In this document: piece after piece, positions 25,536 through 34,512 of the stretch
How positions within the stretch are numbered: the first letter of the stretch is position 1
Layout of the letters: every line of letters begins with the position of its first letter
Assembly: GCF_900106065.1 (NCBI RefSeq)
Contig: NZ_LT629796.1
Location: forward strand, 6,114,501 to 6,178,500
Direction of reading: 5' to 3'
DNA length: 64,000 nucleotides
Source of the DNA: Pseudomonas mandelii
Lineage (GTDB): Bacteria > Pseudomonadota > Gammaproteobacteria > Pseudomonadales > Pseudomonadaceae
Position numbers and translations under genes: made by a program
Notes under the pieces: model-generated
What the model saw: the letters and a program-made list of their open reading frames with translations, nothing else
Databases searched by the model: none
What the model was told of the DNA's origin: nothing

Positions 25536-27208
25536 GCAAACATCTCCAGACTTTCCACTACATCGGATGACCAAAACAGGTGCGGATCGCGGCGAGCCTG
25601 CTCGCGAGCAGCTTCAACGGAGGCCGATTTGAAGGTTCCACGCCGCAGCCCTTCAGCCACGATATAGTCGTCAATCAATCGAGGGATATGCGCGTATTCC
25701 TGCGCCCAACGCCGCTTGTTCATGCGGGTACGCTCCGCAAACACACGGAAGTAAAAACTAAATAGCCGGTGCAAATCGTCTCCCGTGACCGCGTAATGTT
25801 TGCATCGCAGACAGTTGAGGAATGAGAAACATGCTTCCCCCTCACGTTTTGGCGCATATTGGCCGTTCACCGGATCACCACAGCGCCCCATTGGGGTAGT
25901 TTTGTAAGTAGCGCCAATAGTCCGGCTGAGTAATTCCTGAACCATTATCTCGCCCATAAACTGCCAGTTGCGCCTGGCGTCTGCGCTAGATGCCAAGTAA
26001 TTTCGTCCGGCCACCTGTGGTGTGTTACCAAGCGCGATGGCCGTGGTCATCAGGTCACCCGCGAGCAATTCGAATATTCGGTTGGCAAACGTTTTACGTA
26101 GTCGAGAGATGTTGATGCGCAGCGGCTGACCATCCGTATCGACGAGTCCATAATCAGTCACCAATTTTTTGGCCGCTAGTTTCAGCGCTGAATCCGTCAG
26201 GACAATGACCGTGCCGACGCCTGGACCACGGTGCACGCGATACAGCCAAACGCAATCCTTAATGTCGTTCGGAGCCTCCGCACGCAGCGTTTCACTGTGA
26301 GCAAGGACACGGCGGATCAGACGTTCAATGTTGGTTTTGATGGTTGGGGTCGACTCCAGCCGACGCTCAGTGGCGCTCTCTGCGCGCAGAGCCACTTTAC
26401 TGCTGCTGTGTCCGCGGCGCTTCCAGAGAACCAAAAAGACACTGTTGTCTTTGGGGTGAGCGCGCAGGCAATCGTGCCCCATCTCCAGCAGCGGCGTGGC
26501 GTTACGCCCGGTGTGCAGCGCAACGGTCAACAAGGCATAAGCCAGTAGCTCACCAGTCACAAAGGCGTCTTCATTCCAGATTGGCAGGATCGCCTGTTTC
26601 AATGCTGAGGTGAACGCTTGTCGCTGGCGTTTCGGTAGGGGCGTTTCACCCTTACTCTTGCCACTGTTTGGGAACGGGTTTCGCGGAAATGTCGCATCGT
26701 CTCCTGTGGTGACCAACGAAATTATCCCTCTGCGGCCCAACGCGTGAAGGACGCACTTCATACCGGTGTAGTGAGTACTCTGGCTAAGCGTGGTAATGCC
26801 CAATCCAGCAAGGTAGCCAAGAAAATCGTCAATCAATGCACGATCGATGTCGTTCAGGGTCAACTCACGGCTGAGCGCGGTTGCACGCAAAATCATGTAA
26901 TTGAGGAAGTGGCGTAAACCGCCTTTACAGAAGCTTGCTACGGAGCTCGCTTCGACCCCAGTGTCCTGCTGGGCTAGAAAGCGTTCCGTCTGTCGCTGGC
27001 AGGCATAGGTAATCGAATCGATACCCACGCCATACCAGAAAGCGAAGTCGATGCCGCGCGAGCGAGTGGCATTCCTTCCGAAGTCGACCCTTGTGTGGAC
27101 AGGTGGAATCACTTCGGGGAAAACAATGACAGACCCGTTCGCGTCATGACTATGCTCGACTTGCGGGATACTGAGGTCGGTCTTTAAGAAGACCTTGCGC
27201 TTCCCCAT
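25532..27208 (-). CDS. Tyrosine recombinase, middle gene of the module
   Basis: A 558-residue protein. Recombinase motifs: Arg in VALHTGRNATPLLEMGHD, the second Arg in INISRLRKTFANRI (in place of the usual His-x-x-Arg), and a C-terminal ALGNTPQVAGRNYLAS with the probable nucleophile Tyr. A Cys-rich stretch follows (CFSFLNCLRCKHY). Its start codon overlaps the previous stop by one base (TAATG). Sequence is only distantly like the other two recombinases, and loss of the His suggests a specialised role in a multi-subunit recombinase. Confidence 0.82.
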   Translation of the reverse strand: MGKRKVFLKTDLSIPQVEHSHDANGSVIVFPEVIPPVHTRVDFGRNATRSRGIDFAFWYGVGIDSITYACQRQTERFLAQQDTGVEASSVASFCKGGLRHFLNYMILRATALSRELTLNDIDRALIDDFLGYLAGLGITTLSQSTHYTGMKCVLHALGRRGIISLVTTGDDATFPRNPFPNSGKSKGETPLPKRQRQAFTSALKQAILPIWNEDAFVTGELLAYALLTVALHTGRNATPLLEMGHDCLRAHPKDNSVFLVLWKRRGHSSSKVALRAESATERRLESTPTIKTNIERLIRRVLAHSETLRAEAPNDIKDCVWLYRVHRGPGVGTVIVLTDSALKLAAKKLVTDYGLVDTDGQPLRINISRLRKTFANRIFELLAGDLMTTAIALGNTPQVAGRNYLASSADARRNWQFMGEIMVQELLSRTIGATYKTTPMGRCGDPVNGQYAPKREGEACFSFLNCLRCKHYAVTGDDLHRLFSFYFRVFAERTRMNKRRWAQEYAHIPRLIDDYIVAEGLRRGTFKSASVEAAREQARRDPHLFWSSDVVESLEMFA

Positions 27209-28353
27209 TAAACCGCTCCCAAGTCGTCAGACAGTTCATCGTCGTAAGCCAGCACGGCGTTGTCGGCCAGTTCGTTGACCAAGTGCAGGTACACCATCGT
27301 CGTCTGGATCGAACTATGCCCGAGCTGCCGCTGCACAAACACGAGCGGTTCCAGGCTGCTGCCATTGCGCTGAAGGGCGACCAGCGTATGGGTCGCGTAG
27401 GTGTGGCGAAGCATGTGCGTATGAACCTTGATATCCGCACGCTTGCCAATTTCTCGGACAATGCGCTCGATGCGTTTACCATCATCGGCGTAGGGCTCAC
27501 CAGACTGATTCAAGAACAGCGATTTGTGCTGAGTACGACTCAGTGATGCCCGCTCGCCACGAACCTGCACGACATATCGGTGCAGATCCGCGAGAAAGCG
27601 TCGACTGATAAAGATGTCACGCGGTTTGCTTCCCTTCGTACGCATCCCGTGACCATCGTGCGGATCAAGGCGAACCCGGATGTTGCGCTCGTGCCTGCCC
27701 GCTTTATCCGGATCGAAGACATACGCCAACGGAAAAGAGGCGATTTCCGCCCGCCGCAGCCCCGTCCGAAGTCCGAGTCGAATTATCATTCGGTGATGCG
27801 GGTTTTCCGCCTTCTCCAGCAACACCTTAATCTCGTCCATGCTGAGGAACTTCGGCAGCACCCGATGCTGACGCGGCATGACGTCGTTCACCATCGCCTT
27901 TCCGCCGCTGGCATTGACGTGTGCAAGAAAACCGGTGGACCGTCGGACCTTCCGCTCCTCATAGCCAAACGGCAGTCTACTCACCCATCCCTGCTGCTGA
28001 GCGTACTCGTAGAATTTGCAGACATAGTGAAGTCGTTGACGGGTCGTTGATCGAGCCAACTGACACTCCACCAAGCAGTAGTCCCGGTAGCCCGCGACAA
28101 CGCTCTTGTCCTCGCCACGCTCCACATCGCGCCAGGCGAGGTCATGTGCCTGAAGGAAACTGAAAAAGTCGTACAGAGCACGCCCCGTGCTTGGCCAAGA
28201 TTTCCGCGACCCAATGGCTCCCCGCAATAAAAAGTAGCGCATGAACTCATTGGCAGGAACACAACTGTCCATGGTGTCCCAAAGCAAGAGCGGAAAGCCT
28301 GGATATGGACGACCGCCAATCACCAAGGACTCAGTAGCCCACAGAAGCTCCAT
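27208..28353 (-). CDS. Tyrosine recombinase/integrase, first gene of the module (TnpA-like)
   Basis: A 381-residue site-specific recombinase with an N-terminal SAM-like core-binding domain (residues ~40-130: GRALYDFFSFLQAHDLAWRDV) and a full catalytic set: Arg in LRTGLRRAEIASF, His-x-x-Arg in THMLRHTYATHTL, His in QRQLGHSSIQTTMVYLH with nucleophile Tyr. Its length is close to Tn554 TnpA. It starts the four-gene operon and lies about 100 bases from the junction with the kguT remnant, where an integrase sits next to the end of its own element. Confidence 0.9.
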   Translation of the reverse strand: MELLWATESLVIGGRPYPGFPLLLWDTMDSCVPANEFMRYFLLRGAIGSRKSWPSTGRALYDFFSFLQAHDLAWRDVERGEDKSVVAGYRDYCLVECQLARSTTRQRLHYVCKFYEYAQQQGWVSRLPFGYEERKVRRSTGFLAHVNASGGKAMVNDVMPRQHRVLPKFLSMDEIKVLLEKAENPHHRMIIRLGLRTGLRRAEIASFPLAYVFDPDKAGRHERNIRVRLDPHDGHGMRTKGSKPRDIFISRRFLADLHRYVVQVRGERASLSRTQHKSLFLNQSGEPYADDGKRIERIVREIGKRADIKVHTHMLRHTYATHTLVALQRNGSSLEPLVFVQRQLGHSSIQTTMVYLHLVNELADNAVLAYDDELSDDLGAV

Positions 28354-28458
28354 CTACTCCCCCTAACCTATGACCTGAACTAACGATTCGATAATTATTT
28401 TCTAATTTATTGTTTATAAAATACTTATGTCCTAACGTTTATCAAGCCCCAGAACATT
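28354..28458. other. Right end of the island and junction with kguT
   Basis: AT-rich DNA (TTATTTTCTAATTTATTG) between the first recombinase gene and the point where MFS-transporter coding sequence becomes recognisable (about 28440-28460, at IAFYGSYALG). It should contain the promoter of the recombinase operon and the attachment-site end of the island. No obvious inverted or direct terminal repeat could be defined with only one end visible. Confidence 0.55.
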
Positions 28459-28827
28459 GCGTTCTACGGTTCCTACGCCTTGGGCGCCGAACATTTCTGG
28501 TGGTCCTACACCCTGCTGGTGATCGCCGGCGCCTGCATGTATGCGCCGTATGGGCCGTTTTTCGCCATCGTTCCGGAAATCCTCCCGGCCAACGTTGCTG
28601 GCGGGGCCATGGCGCTGATCAACAGCATGGGCGCGCTGGGGTCGTTTGGCGGTTCGTATCTGGTCGGCTACCTGAACAGCTCCACCGGCTCGCCTGGCGC
28701 GTCTTACTTGCTGATGAGCGGCGCGTTGATGCTCTCCGTGATTTTGACGATTTTCCTCAAGCCCGGCGCCAGTGACCGGGTCGTGGCCAAGGCCGATACG
28801 CAACGGTCAGTCCCGGCTCACCCTTGA
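28459..28827 (+). pseudogene. kguT: C-terminal fragment of KguT-like 2-ketogluconate MFS transporter
   Basis: The frame encodes the last ~120 residues of an MFS permease (AFYGSYALGAEHFWWSYTLL, YAPYGPFFAIVPEILP, GGAMALINSMGALGSFGGSY, ending KADTQRSVPAHP). The first nine or so membrane segments are missing, and the upstream sequence is AT-rich island DNA. The next gene is KguD-like, and in Pseudomonas kguT precedes kguD, so the transporter identity is well supported by context. It was evidently cut by insertion of the recombinase-bearing island; the other half should lie at the far end of the island, outside the window. Confidence 0.85.
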
Positions 28828-28839
28828 TTTGAAGTTGAG

Positions 28840-29847
28840 ATGATGACGATGAAAAAGCAGGTCGTGCTGTACAAGAAACTCTCGCCGCTGTTGATGGCTC
28901 GCCTGCATGAGCACACCGACGTGACACTGATCGACAACCTCAATCCGGAGGGCATCGAACAACTGCGCGCCGCCCTGCCCCGCGCCCATGGCTTGCTTGG
29001 CGCGAGTCTGAAGCTGGACGGGGAATTGCTTGATCTGGCGCCCAATCTTGAAGCGATCGCCAGTGTCTCGGTGGGCGTCGACAACTATGACATCGACTAC
29101 CTGACCGAGCGGCGCATTCTGCTCAGCAACACCCCGGACGTGCTGACGGAAACCACTGCGGATACGGGGTTCGCGCTGATTCTGGCGACGGCCCGGCGGG
29201 TGGTGGAACTGGCCAACATGGTCCGTGCCGGTCAGTGGAACCGCAACATCGGCCCGGTGCATTTCGGCACCGACGTGCACGGCAAGACCCTGGGCATCAT
29301 CGGCATGGGGCGCATTGGTGAGGCGTTGGCGCAGCGCGGGCATTTTGGTTTTGGCATGCCGGTTATCTATCACAGCCATTCGCCAAAACCGGCGGTTGAG
29401 CAACGCTTTGATGCTCAGTACCGCAGCCTGACGGCGCTGTTGCAACAGGCCGATTTCATTTGCCTGACCTTGCCGTTGACGGCTGAAACCGAAGGGTTGA
29501 TTGGCGCTGAAGAGTTCGCCTTGATGCGCCCGGAGAGTATTTTCATCAACATTTCCCGAGGAAAAGTCGTCGATGAGGCCGCGCTGATTGAGGCATTGCG
29601 CACCGGACAGATTCGCGCGGCGGGACTGGATGTGTTTGAGCGTGAGCCGCTGAATGTTGATTCGCCGTTGTTGACGTTGAACAACGTGGTGGCGACGCCG
29701 CATATGGGGTCGGCGACGCATGAGACGCGGGAAGCGATGGCTGGGTGCGCGGTGGATAATCTGCTGATGGCGTTGGCTGGAGAACGGCCGAAGAACCTGG
29801 TGAATGTCGGGGCGTGGTCCGGGCGTAAGGATTTCGGCGTCTGTTAG
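28840..29847 (+). CDS. kguD: 2-ketogluconate (2-keto-6-phosphogluconate) reductase, D-2-hydroxyacid dehydrogenase family
   Basis: A 335-residue NAD(P)-dependent dehydrogenase. It has the catalytic-domain start QVVLYKKLSPLL, the dinucleotide fold GIIGMGRIGEALAQRG (residues ~150-165), and active-site signatures with Arg in NISRGKVVDEAAL, Glu in GLDVFEREP and His in ATPHMGSATHE. Three in-frame ATGs occur at the start (28840, 28843, 28849), with GAAGTTGAG just before them. The family includes KguD and glyoxylate/hydroxypyruvate reductase GhrB; KguD is preferred because the remnant of kguT is immediately upstream. The upstream kgu genes are cut off by the island, so its expression may be altered. 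Confidence 0.85.
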   Translation: MMTMKKQVVLYKKLSPLLMARLHEHTDVTLIDNLNPEGIEQLRAALPRAHGLLGASLKLDGELLDLAPNLEAIASVSVGVDNYDIDYLTERRILLSNTPDVLTETTADTGFALILATARRVVELANMVRAGQWNRNIGPVHFGTDVHGKTLGIIGMGRIGEALAQRGHFGFGMPVIYHSHSPKPAVEQRFDAQYRSLTALLQQADFICLTLPLTAETEGLIGAEEFALMRPESIFINISRGKVVDEAALIEALRTGQIRAAGLDVFEREPLNVDSPLLTLNNVVATPHMGSATHETREAMAGCAVDNLLMALAGERPKNLVNVGAWSGRKDFGVC

Positions 29848-29850
29848 TCA

Positions 29851-29923
29851 GCCTTCGCGAGCAAGCCTCGCTCCTACGGGTTTCGCCGATCCTGTAGGAG
29901 CAAGGTTTGCCCGCGAAGAGGCC
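29851..29923. repeat. REP-type inverted repeat
   Basis: CTTCGCGAGCAAGCCTCGCT and, inverted, GGAGCAAGGTTTGCCCGCGA face each other between the convergent kguD and aruH genes. This is a Pseudomonas REP pair, imperfect in the arms, possibly helping to terminate both transcripts. Confidence 0.8.
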
Positions 29924-29941
29924 GGCACTCACACAACACTG

Positions 29942-31129
29942 TCAGGCCCGCCGCGCTTCGAGCAGGTCCGCAGCACACAATGCAATCCGCCGGCACGCAT
30001 CCGCCAGTTTCACTTGATCCACCACCAACCCGATGCGGATATGCCCCGCCGCACTTGGCCCGAATGCCTCGCCGGCAAGCACCGACACGCCGTAACCCTC
30101 CAGCAGACGCTCGGCAAACCCTTGGGCGCACAACCCGGTCGGGCGCACATCGACCATCACGAACATCCCGCCATCCGGCCGGATCGGGCGGATCCCCGGG
30201 CAACCACTCAACCTCGCGCACACCAGATCGCGACGCAGGCGATATTCCTCTCGCATCAGCGCCACTTCCGGCAGGTCTTCATCCAGCGCCACTTGCGCGG
30301 CTTTCTGCACAAAATCGGGAATGCCGAACAGCATGCACAACGACAAATGCACCAGGTGCTCGGCCAACAGTTTCGGGCCGATTGACCAACCCACGCGCCA
30401 GCCGCTCATGGCGTGGGATTTGGACAGGCTGTTGATGGTCGCGGTGCGTTCGGCCATGCCCGGCAGGCTTGCCGGGCTGATGTGTTCGCCCTCGAACAAC
30501 AGATCGCTGTAGACCTCGTCGCTGATCAGCCACAGATCATGACGCACGCACAACACCGCCAGCGCTTGCCAGGTCTTCAATGACAGGCTTGCGCCGGACG
30601 GATTGTTTGGACTGTTGAGTAACAGGACGCGGGTCTTCGGCGTAATCAGCGCCGCGACATCCGCCGGGTCAACGCGAAAGCCGTTCTCCGGCCGCACTGC
30701 CACCGGCACCACCTTGGCCGCGCAAGCGCCGAACACCCCTTCATAGGTCACGTACATCGGTTCGGCGACGATCACCTCATCGCCGGGATCGAGCAGGCAT
30801 TGCGCGACCGAATACACCGCACACTGCGCGCCCGGAAACACGATCACATGATCGGCGTCCACCGCCTGACCACTGCGCTGTCGATGGCGCCGCGCAATGC
30901 TGCTGCGCAATCCGCGACTGCCGCGCACCTCCGGGTAATGCGTGTCGCCGGCCCGCAAACTGTCGACGGCCGCCTGCACGATGGGCGCCGGCGTATCGAA
31001 ATCAGGATCGCCGATCGACAACAGCAGTACATCGACTCCTTGCTCGCGCATTTCCAGCGCTCGGTCATGAATCTGCCAGGCTGCCGCTCCGTCGCCGGCG
31101 ATTCGTTGGGTCAAGGCTGAATAGCGCAT
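29942..31129 (-). CDS. aruH: Arginine:pyruvate aminotransferase (AruH-like), class I/II PLP enzyme
   Basis: I use the ATG at 31129 (395 residues, MRYSALTQRIAGDGAAAW), which has a TTTCTCCTG-derived GGAGAAA box upstream and matches the length known for AruH; the frame is open to 31165. It shows the aminotransferase fold with DPGDEVIVAEPMYVTYE, LLNSPNNPSGA, SDEVYSDLLF, and the PLP-binding Lys in SLSKSHAMSGWRVGW, then RIGLV. Overall it strongly resembles P. aeruginosa AruH, which moves the alpha-amino group of L-arginine to pyruvate in the arginine transaminase pathway. The usual partner aruI (decarboxylase) is not adjacent here. Confidence 0.88.
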   Translation of the reverse strand: MRYSALTQRIAGDGAAAWQIHDRALEMREQGVDVLLLSIGDPDFDTPAPIVQAAVDSLRAGDTHYPEVRGSRGLRSSIARRHRQRSGQAVDADHVIVFPGAQCAVYSVAQCLLDPGDEVIVAEPMYVTYEGVFGACAAKVVPVAVRPENGFRVDPADVAALITPKTRVLLLNSPNNPSGASLSLKTWQALAVLCVRHDLWLISDEVYSDLLFEGEHISPASLPGMAERTATINSLSKSHAMSGWRVGWSIGPKLLAEHLVHLSLCMLFGIPDFVQKAAQVALDEDLPEVALMREEYRLRRDLVCARLSGCPGIRPIRPDGGMFVMVDVRPTGLCAQGFAERLLEGYGVSVLAGEAFGPSAAGHIRIGLVVDQVKLADACRRIALCAADLLEARRA

Positions 31130-31172
31130 GTGTTTCTCCTGTCGCGCGCGGACTCCCAGTCTCAACCCTATC

Positions 31173-32798
31173 TCAAATCACGAAACGCGCCACCATCGCA
31201 TTCAAATCGACCGCCAGGCGCGACAGCTCATGCGTAGCGGCGCTGGTCTGATTGGCACCGGCGGCGGACTGGGTGGCGAGGTCGCGGATGTTCACCAGGT
31301 TGCGGTCGACTTCACGGGACACCTGGGCTTGCTCTTCCGACGCGCTGGCGATCACCAGGTTGCGTTCGTTGATCAAGTGGATTGACTGGGTGATCTGCTC
31401 CAGCGCCACACCAGCGGCGCGGGCCATCTCCAAGGTGCTCTGGGTGCGCTGATTGCTCTGCTGCATCGACGAGACGGCTTCGCCCGTGCCGTTCTGGATG
31501 CCGGCGACCATTTTTTCGATTTCCTGGGTCGATTGTGCCGTGCGATGGGCCAGGGCCCGGACTTCGTCTGCCACCACGGCAAAACCACGTCCGGCTTCAC
31601 CGGCCCGGGCCGCTTCAATGGCTGCGTTGAGCGCCAGCAGGTTGGTCTGTTCGGCGATGGCGCGGATCACGTCCAGTACTTTGCCGATGTCGCGGCCCTG
31701 TGCGGCCAGGCCTTCGATCATCAACGAAGTGTTTTGCACGTCGTGGGTCATGGTCTGGATCGCGTCCACGGTTTCCACCACGCGGTCGCGGCCTTCACGG
31801 GCGGCCTGGGTCGACTGGCTCGACGCTTCGGAGGTCGACACCGCGTTGCGCGCGACTTCTTCCACGGCAGCGGTCATTTCGTTGACCGCCGTGGCGGCCT
31901 GTTCGATTTCGTTGTTCTGTTGTTGCAGGCCGCGGGACGCTTCCTCGGTCACGGTGCTGAGTTCTTCTGCGGCAGCACCCAGTTGCGTCGCGGAACCGGC
32001 GATCTGCTCGATGGTTTCGCGCAGATTGGCCTGCATGACGGACAAGGCCCCGAGCAAGCGTGCCGGTTCGTCCTTACCGTCGATTTCGATGGCTTTGCTC
32101 AGGTTGCCGCCGGCAATGGTTTCTGCGGCCTGCACTGCGCGATTGAGCGGCGTGACGATGCTGCGGGTCAGTAGCCAGGCCAGCAGCACGGTCAGGAGCG
32201 ACGCGACCACCGATACCACGATGATGCCGTTCACGGCGGTGTTGTAGTTTTCTTGCGCAATCATCCCGGCCGCTTTTGCGCCCTGTTGGTTGTAAGCCAC
32301 CAGTTTATTGAGCTGCTCGCCCATCTGGTCGGTGCCTTCCTTGATCCGCGTGTTGATCAAGGCGCGCATCTCATCCACCTTGTTCTGGCGCGACAGGTCC
32401 AGCATCTCGCGTTGCGCTTGCATGTATTTTTCCAGCGTCGCGCTGAATACCTTGTACAGCGCCTCTTCGTCCGACTCCATCGGCAACTCGGCATAACTGG
32501 CCTGGGCCTTGCGCGCCTTGTCGATAAGCACCGCGATCCGCGCTTCAGCTTCCTGCAAACTGGCCGGCTCGCGGTTGACCAGAATCCGGAACGACAAGAT
32601 ACGCATGCGCAGGATGTTTTCGGTGACATTGCCCAGGAAGCCGATGCTGGGCAGTTGGGTACTGCCCATGTCGATCGAGGCCTGGCGGATGATCGACATG
32701 CGATTCACCGCAAACACACCGAGCACGATGACGAGCAAGGCAATGAAAGCAAACCCCAGGAAGGCTCGAGGTGCGATATTCAGATTACGCAGGGACAT
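31173..32798 (-). CDS. Methyl-accepting chemotaxis protein
   Basis: With the start at 32798 ([18 protein letters not shown], 541 residues) the protein begins directly with its first membrane segment; the frame is open to 32870. It has a periplasmic four-helix-bundle-type sensor (residues ~35-185: [20 protein letters not shown]), a second membrane segment (~190-210), HAMP ([21 protein letters not shown]) and a long methylated helical domain with the signalling tip [32 protein letters not shown]. It relays an unknown ligand signal to CheA/CheW. There is no C-terminal CheR tether. Confidence 0.93.
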   Translation of the reverse strand: MSLRNLNIAPRAFLGFAFIALLVIVLGVFAVNRMSIIRQASIDMGSTQLPSIGFLGNVTENILRMRILSFRILVNREPASLQEAEARIAVLIDKARKAQASYAELPMESDEEALYKVFSATLEKYMQAQREMLDLSRQNKVDEMRALINTRIKEGTDQMGEQLNKLVAYNQQGAKAAGMIAQENYNTAVNGIIVVSVVASLLTVLLAWLLTRSIVTPLNRAVQAAETIAGGNLSKAIEIDGKDEPARLLGALSVMQANLRETIEQIAGSATQLGAAAEELSTVTEEASRGLQQQNNEIEQAATAVNEMTAAVEEVARNAVSTSEASSQSTQAAREGRDRVVETVDAIQTMTHDVQNTSLMIEGLAAQGRDIGKVLDVIRAIAEQTNLLALNAAIEAARAGEAGRGFAVVADEVRALAHRTAQSTQEIEKMVAGIQNGTGEAVSSMQQSNQRTQSTLEMARAAGVALEQITQSIHLINERNLVIASASEEQAQVSREVDRNLVNIRDLATQSAAGANQTSAATHELSRLAVDLNAMVARFVI

Positions 32799-33144
32799 AG
32801 GACGATACTCGGGTGATTGAGGCGGCGAGCGTCCTTGCGGTGATGGCTGAGTGGCGGGCGTGAGGCGCACAGGATCAGCGGGGCGCCACTGTTGTAATAG
32901 GTTTGTGTGCGCTTATTGGCTGTATCGGCTGGGGATGAGGTTTTTTGCGGGGATTGGAGAAAAATATTTTTGCTGGGCGACATCTGTTTCAACGCTGAAA
33001 CACAGTGGCGGCCCTGATGAACATTTGTGGCGAGGGAGCTTGCTCCCGTCCGGCTGCGTAGCGGCCGTAGATTTTGGGGCCGCTTCGCAGCCCAGCGGGA
33101 GCAAGCTCCCTCGCCACAAGATTCCTGTGTGCAGACAATTTTGG
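32799..33144. other. Intergenic region with REP pair
   Basis: About 345 bases between the chemotaxis gene start and the end of the glycerate kinase gene, both on the minus strand. It holds the REP pair at 33025-33119 and, near 32799-32870, the promoter of the chemoreceptor. No gene is supported. Confidence 0.5.
33025..33119. repeat. REP-type long inverted repeat
   Basis: TTGTGGCGAGGGAGCTTGCT and the inverted copy AGCAAGCTCCCTCGCCACAA form arms of at least 24 bases around a ~45-base centre that itself holds a smaller GCTGCG...CGCAGC repeat. The same family recurs at 37274-37408. Confidence 0.85.
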
Positions 33145-34287
33145 TCAGGGTTTGCGGCTGGCGATCCGCCAAACACGGGCAATATCACTCGCTCGCTCGC
33201 GCAACAACCGTGGAGCCTCGGCACAGGCCTGTTCCAGCGTCATCGGCCCACTGGCCAAGGCAAACGCGGCATCAATGCCATGTTCATACAACGCTTGATA
33301 ACCCTCACCCAACGTCCCCGCAATCACAATCACTGGCACGCCCTGCTCCCGGGCAATGCGTGCGACGCCGAATGGGGTTTTGCCGCGCAAGGTCTGGGCG
33401 TCAAAACGGCCTTCGCCGGTGATGACCAGATCAGCGCCCTTCACCGCCTCGGCCAGCCCGACCAGTTCGGCCACCACTTCAACCCCGGCCTTGAATTGCG
33501 CCTCCAGAAACGCCTTGGCCGCAAATCCCAACCCTCCCGCCGCGCCGCTGCCCGGCTCGTGCTGGACGTCCTTGCCCAACGCCTGGGCACACAGCTCGGC
33601 GAAGTGCCCCAGGGCAGCGTCCAATTGCAGGACTTGCTCGGGCGACGCACCTTTCTGCGGACCAAAAATCGCGGAAGCACCGTGCGGACCGCACAGGGGG
33701 TTGTTGACGTCGGCGGCGATGTCGAAACGCACGTCGGCCAGGCGCGGATCAATTGCACTCAGGTCGATGCAAGCCAGTTGCGCCAGCGCCAATCCACCCG
33801 GGGCCAGCGCTTGCCCTTGCACGTCCAGTAACTTCACGCCCAGCGCCTGCATCGCTCCGGCGCCGCCATCATTGGTGGCGCTGCCGCCAATGGCCAGGAT
33901 CACCCGTTGCGCCCCGGCATCCAGCGCAGCACGAATCAGTTCTCCGGTGCCGAAGGTGCTGCTGATGCACGCATCGCGCTGCCCCGGCGGCACCAGTTGC
34001 AGACCGCTGGCTTCGGCCATTTCGATGATTGCGGTGTGGGTTTGCGGCAACCAGCCCCACGCGGCATCGACGGTGATGCCGAGCGGACCGCGAACTTGGG
34101 TCCTGCGCAATTCGCCTTCGCACGCCGCCAGAATCGACTCGACCGTGCCTTCGCCGCCGTCGGCCATCGGGCATTTGACCAGTTGCGCATCCGGCCAGAC
34201 CTGCGCCAGACCGAGGGCAATGGCGTCGGCCACACCCTGGGCACTCAGGCTGTCCTTGAACGAATCGGGGGCGATCACGATTTTCAT
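33145..34287 (-). CDS. Glycerate kinase (GarK/GlxK family)
   Basis: A 380-residue enzyme from the ATG at 34287, preceded by GGAG; the frame is open to 34356. It starts MKIVIAPDSFKDSLSA and contains PMADGGEGTVE, GGSATNDGGAGAMQALG, GAAGGLGFAAKAF and ITGEGRFDAQTLRGKTPFGVAR, all hallmarks of family 1 glycerate kinases. It phosphorylates glycerate with ATP, giving 2-phosphoglycerate, and feeds sugar-acid or glyoxylate breakdown into central metabolism. The CdaR-type regulator is next upstream on the same strand and a divergent MFS transporter beyond that, forming a small glycerate/sugar-acid locus. Confidence 0.93.
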   Translation of the reverse strand: MKIVIAPDSFKDSLSAQGVADAIALGLAQVWPDAQLVKCPMADGGEGTVESILAACEGELRRTQVRGPLGITVDAAWGWLPQTHTAIIEMAEASGLQLVPPGQRDACISSTFGTGELIRAALDAGAQRVILAIGGSATNDGGAGAMQALGVKLLDVQGQALAPGGLALAQLACIDLSAIDPRLADVRFDIAADVNNPLCGPHGASAIFGPQKGASPEQVLQLDAALGHFAELCAQALGKDVQHEPGSGAAGGLGFAAKAFLEAQFKAGVEVVAELVGLAEAVKGADLVITGEGRFDAQTLRGKTPFGVARIAREQGVPVIVIAGTLGEGYQALYEHGIDAAFALASGPMTLEQACAEAPRLLRERASDIARVWRIASRKP

Positions 34288-34431
34288 GCGAATTCTCCAG
34301 TTCCAATGCGTTCCATGCTGCCAGCAGCCCCGCACAATAACGCCGGTCCGCTGCACAAGCGGGGGTGGCGTTTGTTGTTCATTTCTACAAAACGCCTGTT
34401 TTCAGATCCAGCATTTGTGCGGCTGCTGGTC

Positions 34432-34500
34432 CGCCATCGCGAGCAGGCTCGCTCCCACATTGGTCCTGCGGTGTTCACAAAACCCCTGCTCGCGATGGCG
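34432..34500. repeat. REP-type inverted repeat
   Basis: CGCCATCGCGAGCAGGCTCG ... and the inverted copy CCTGCTCGCGATGGCG form arms of about 15 bases between the regulator and the kinase gene. Confidence 0.8.
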
Positions 34501-34512
34501 TCCTTGAGATCG

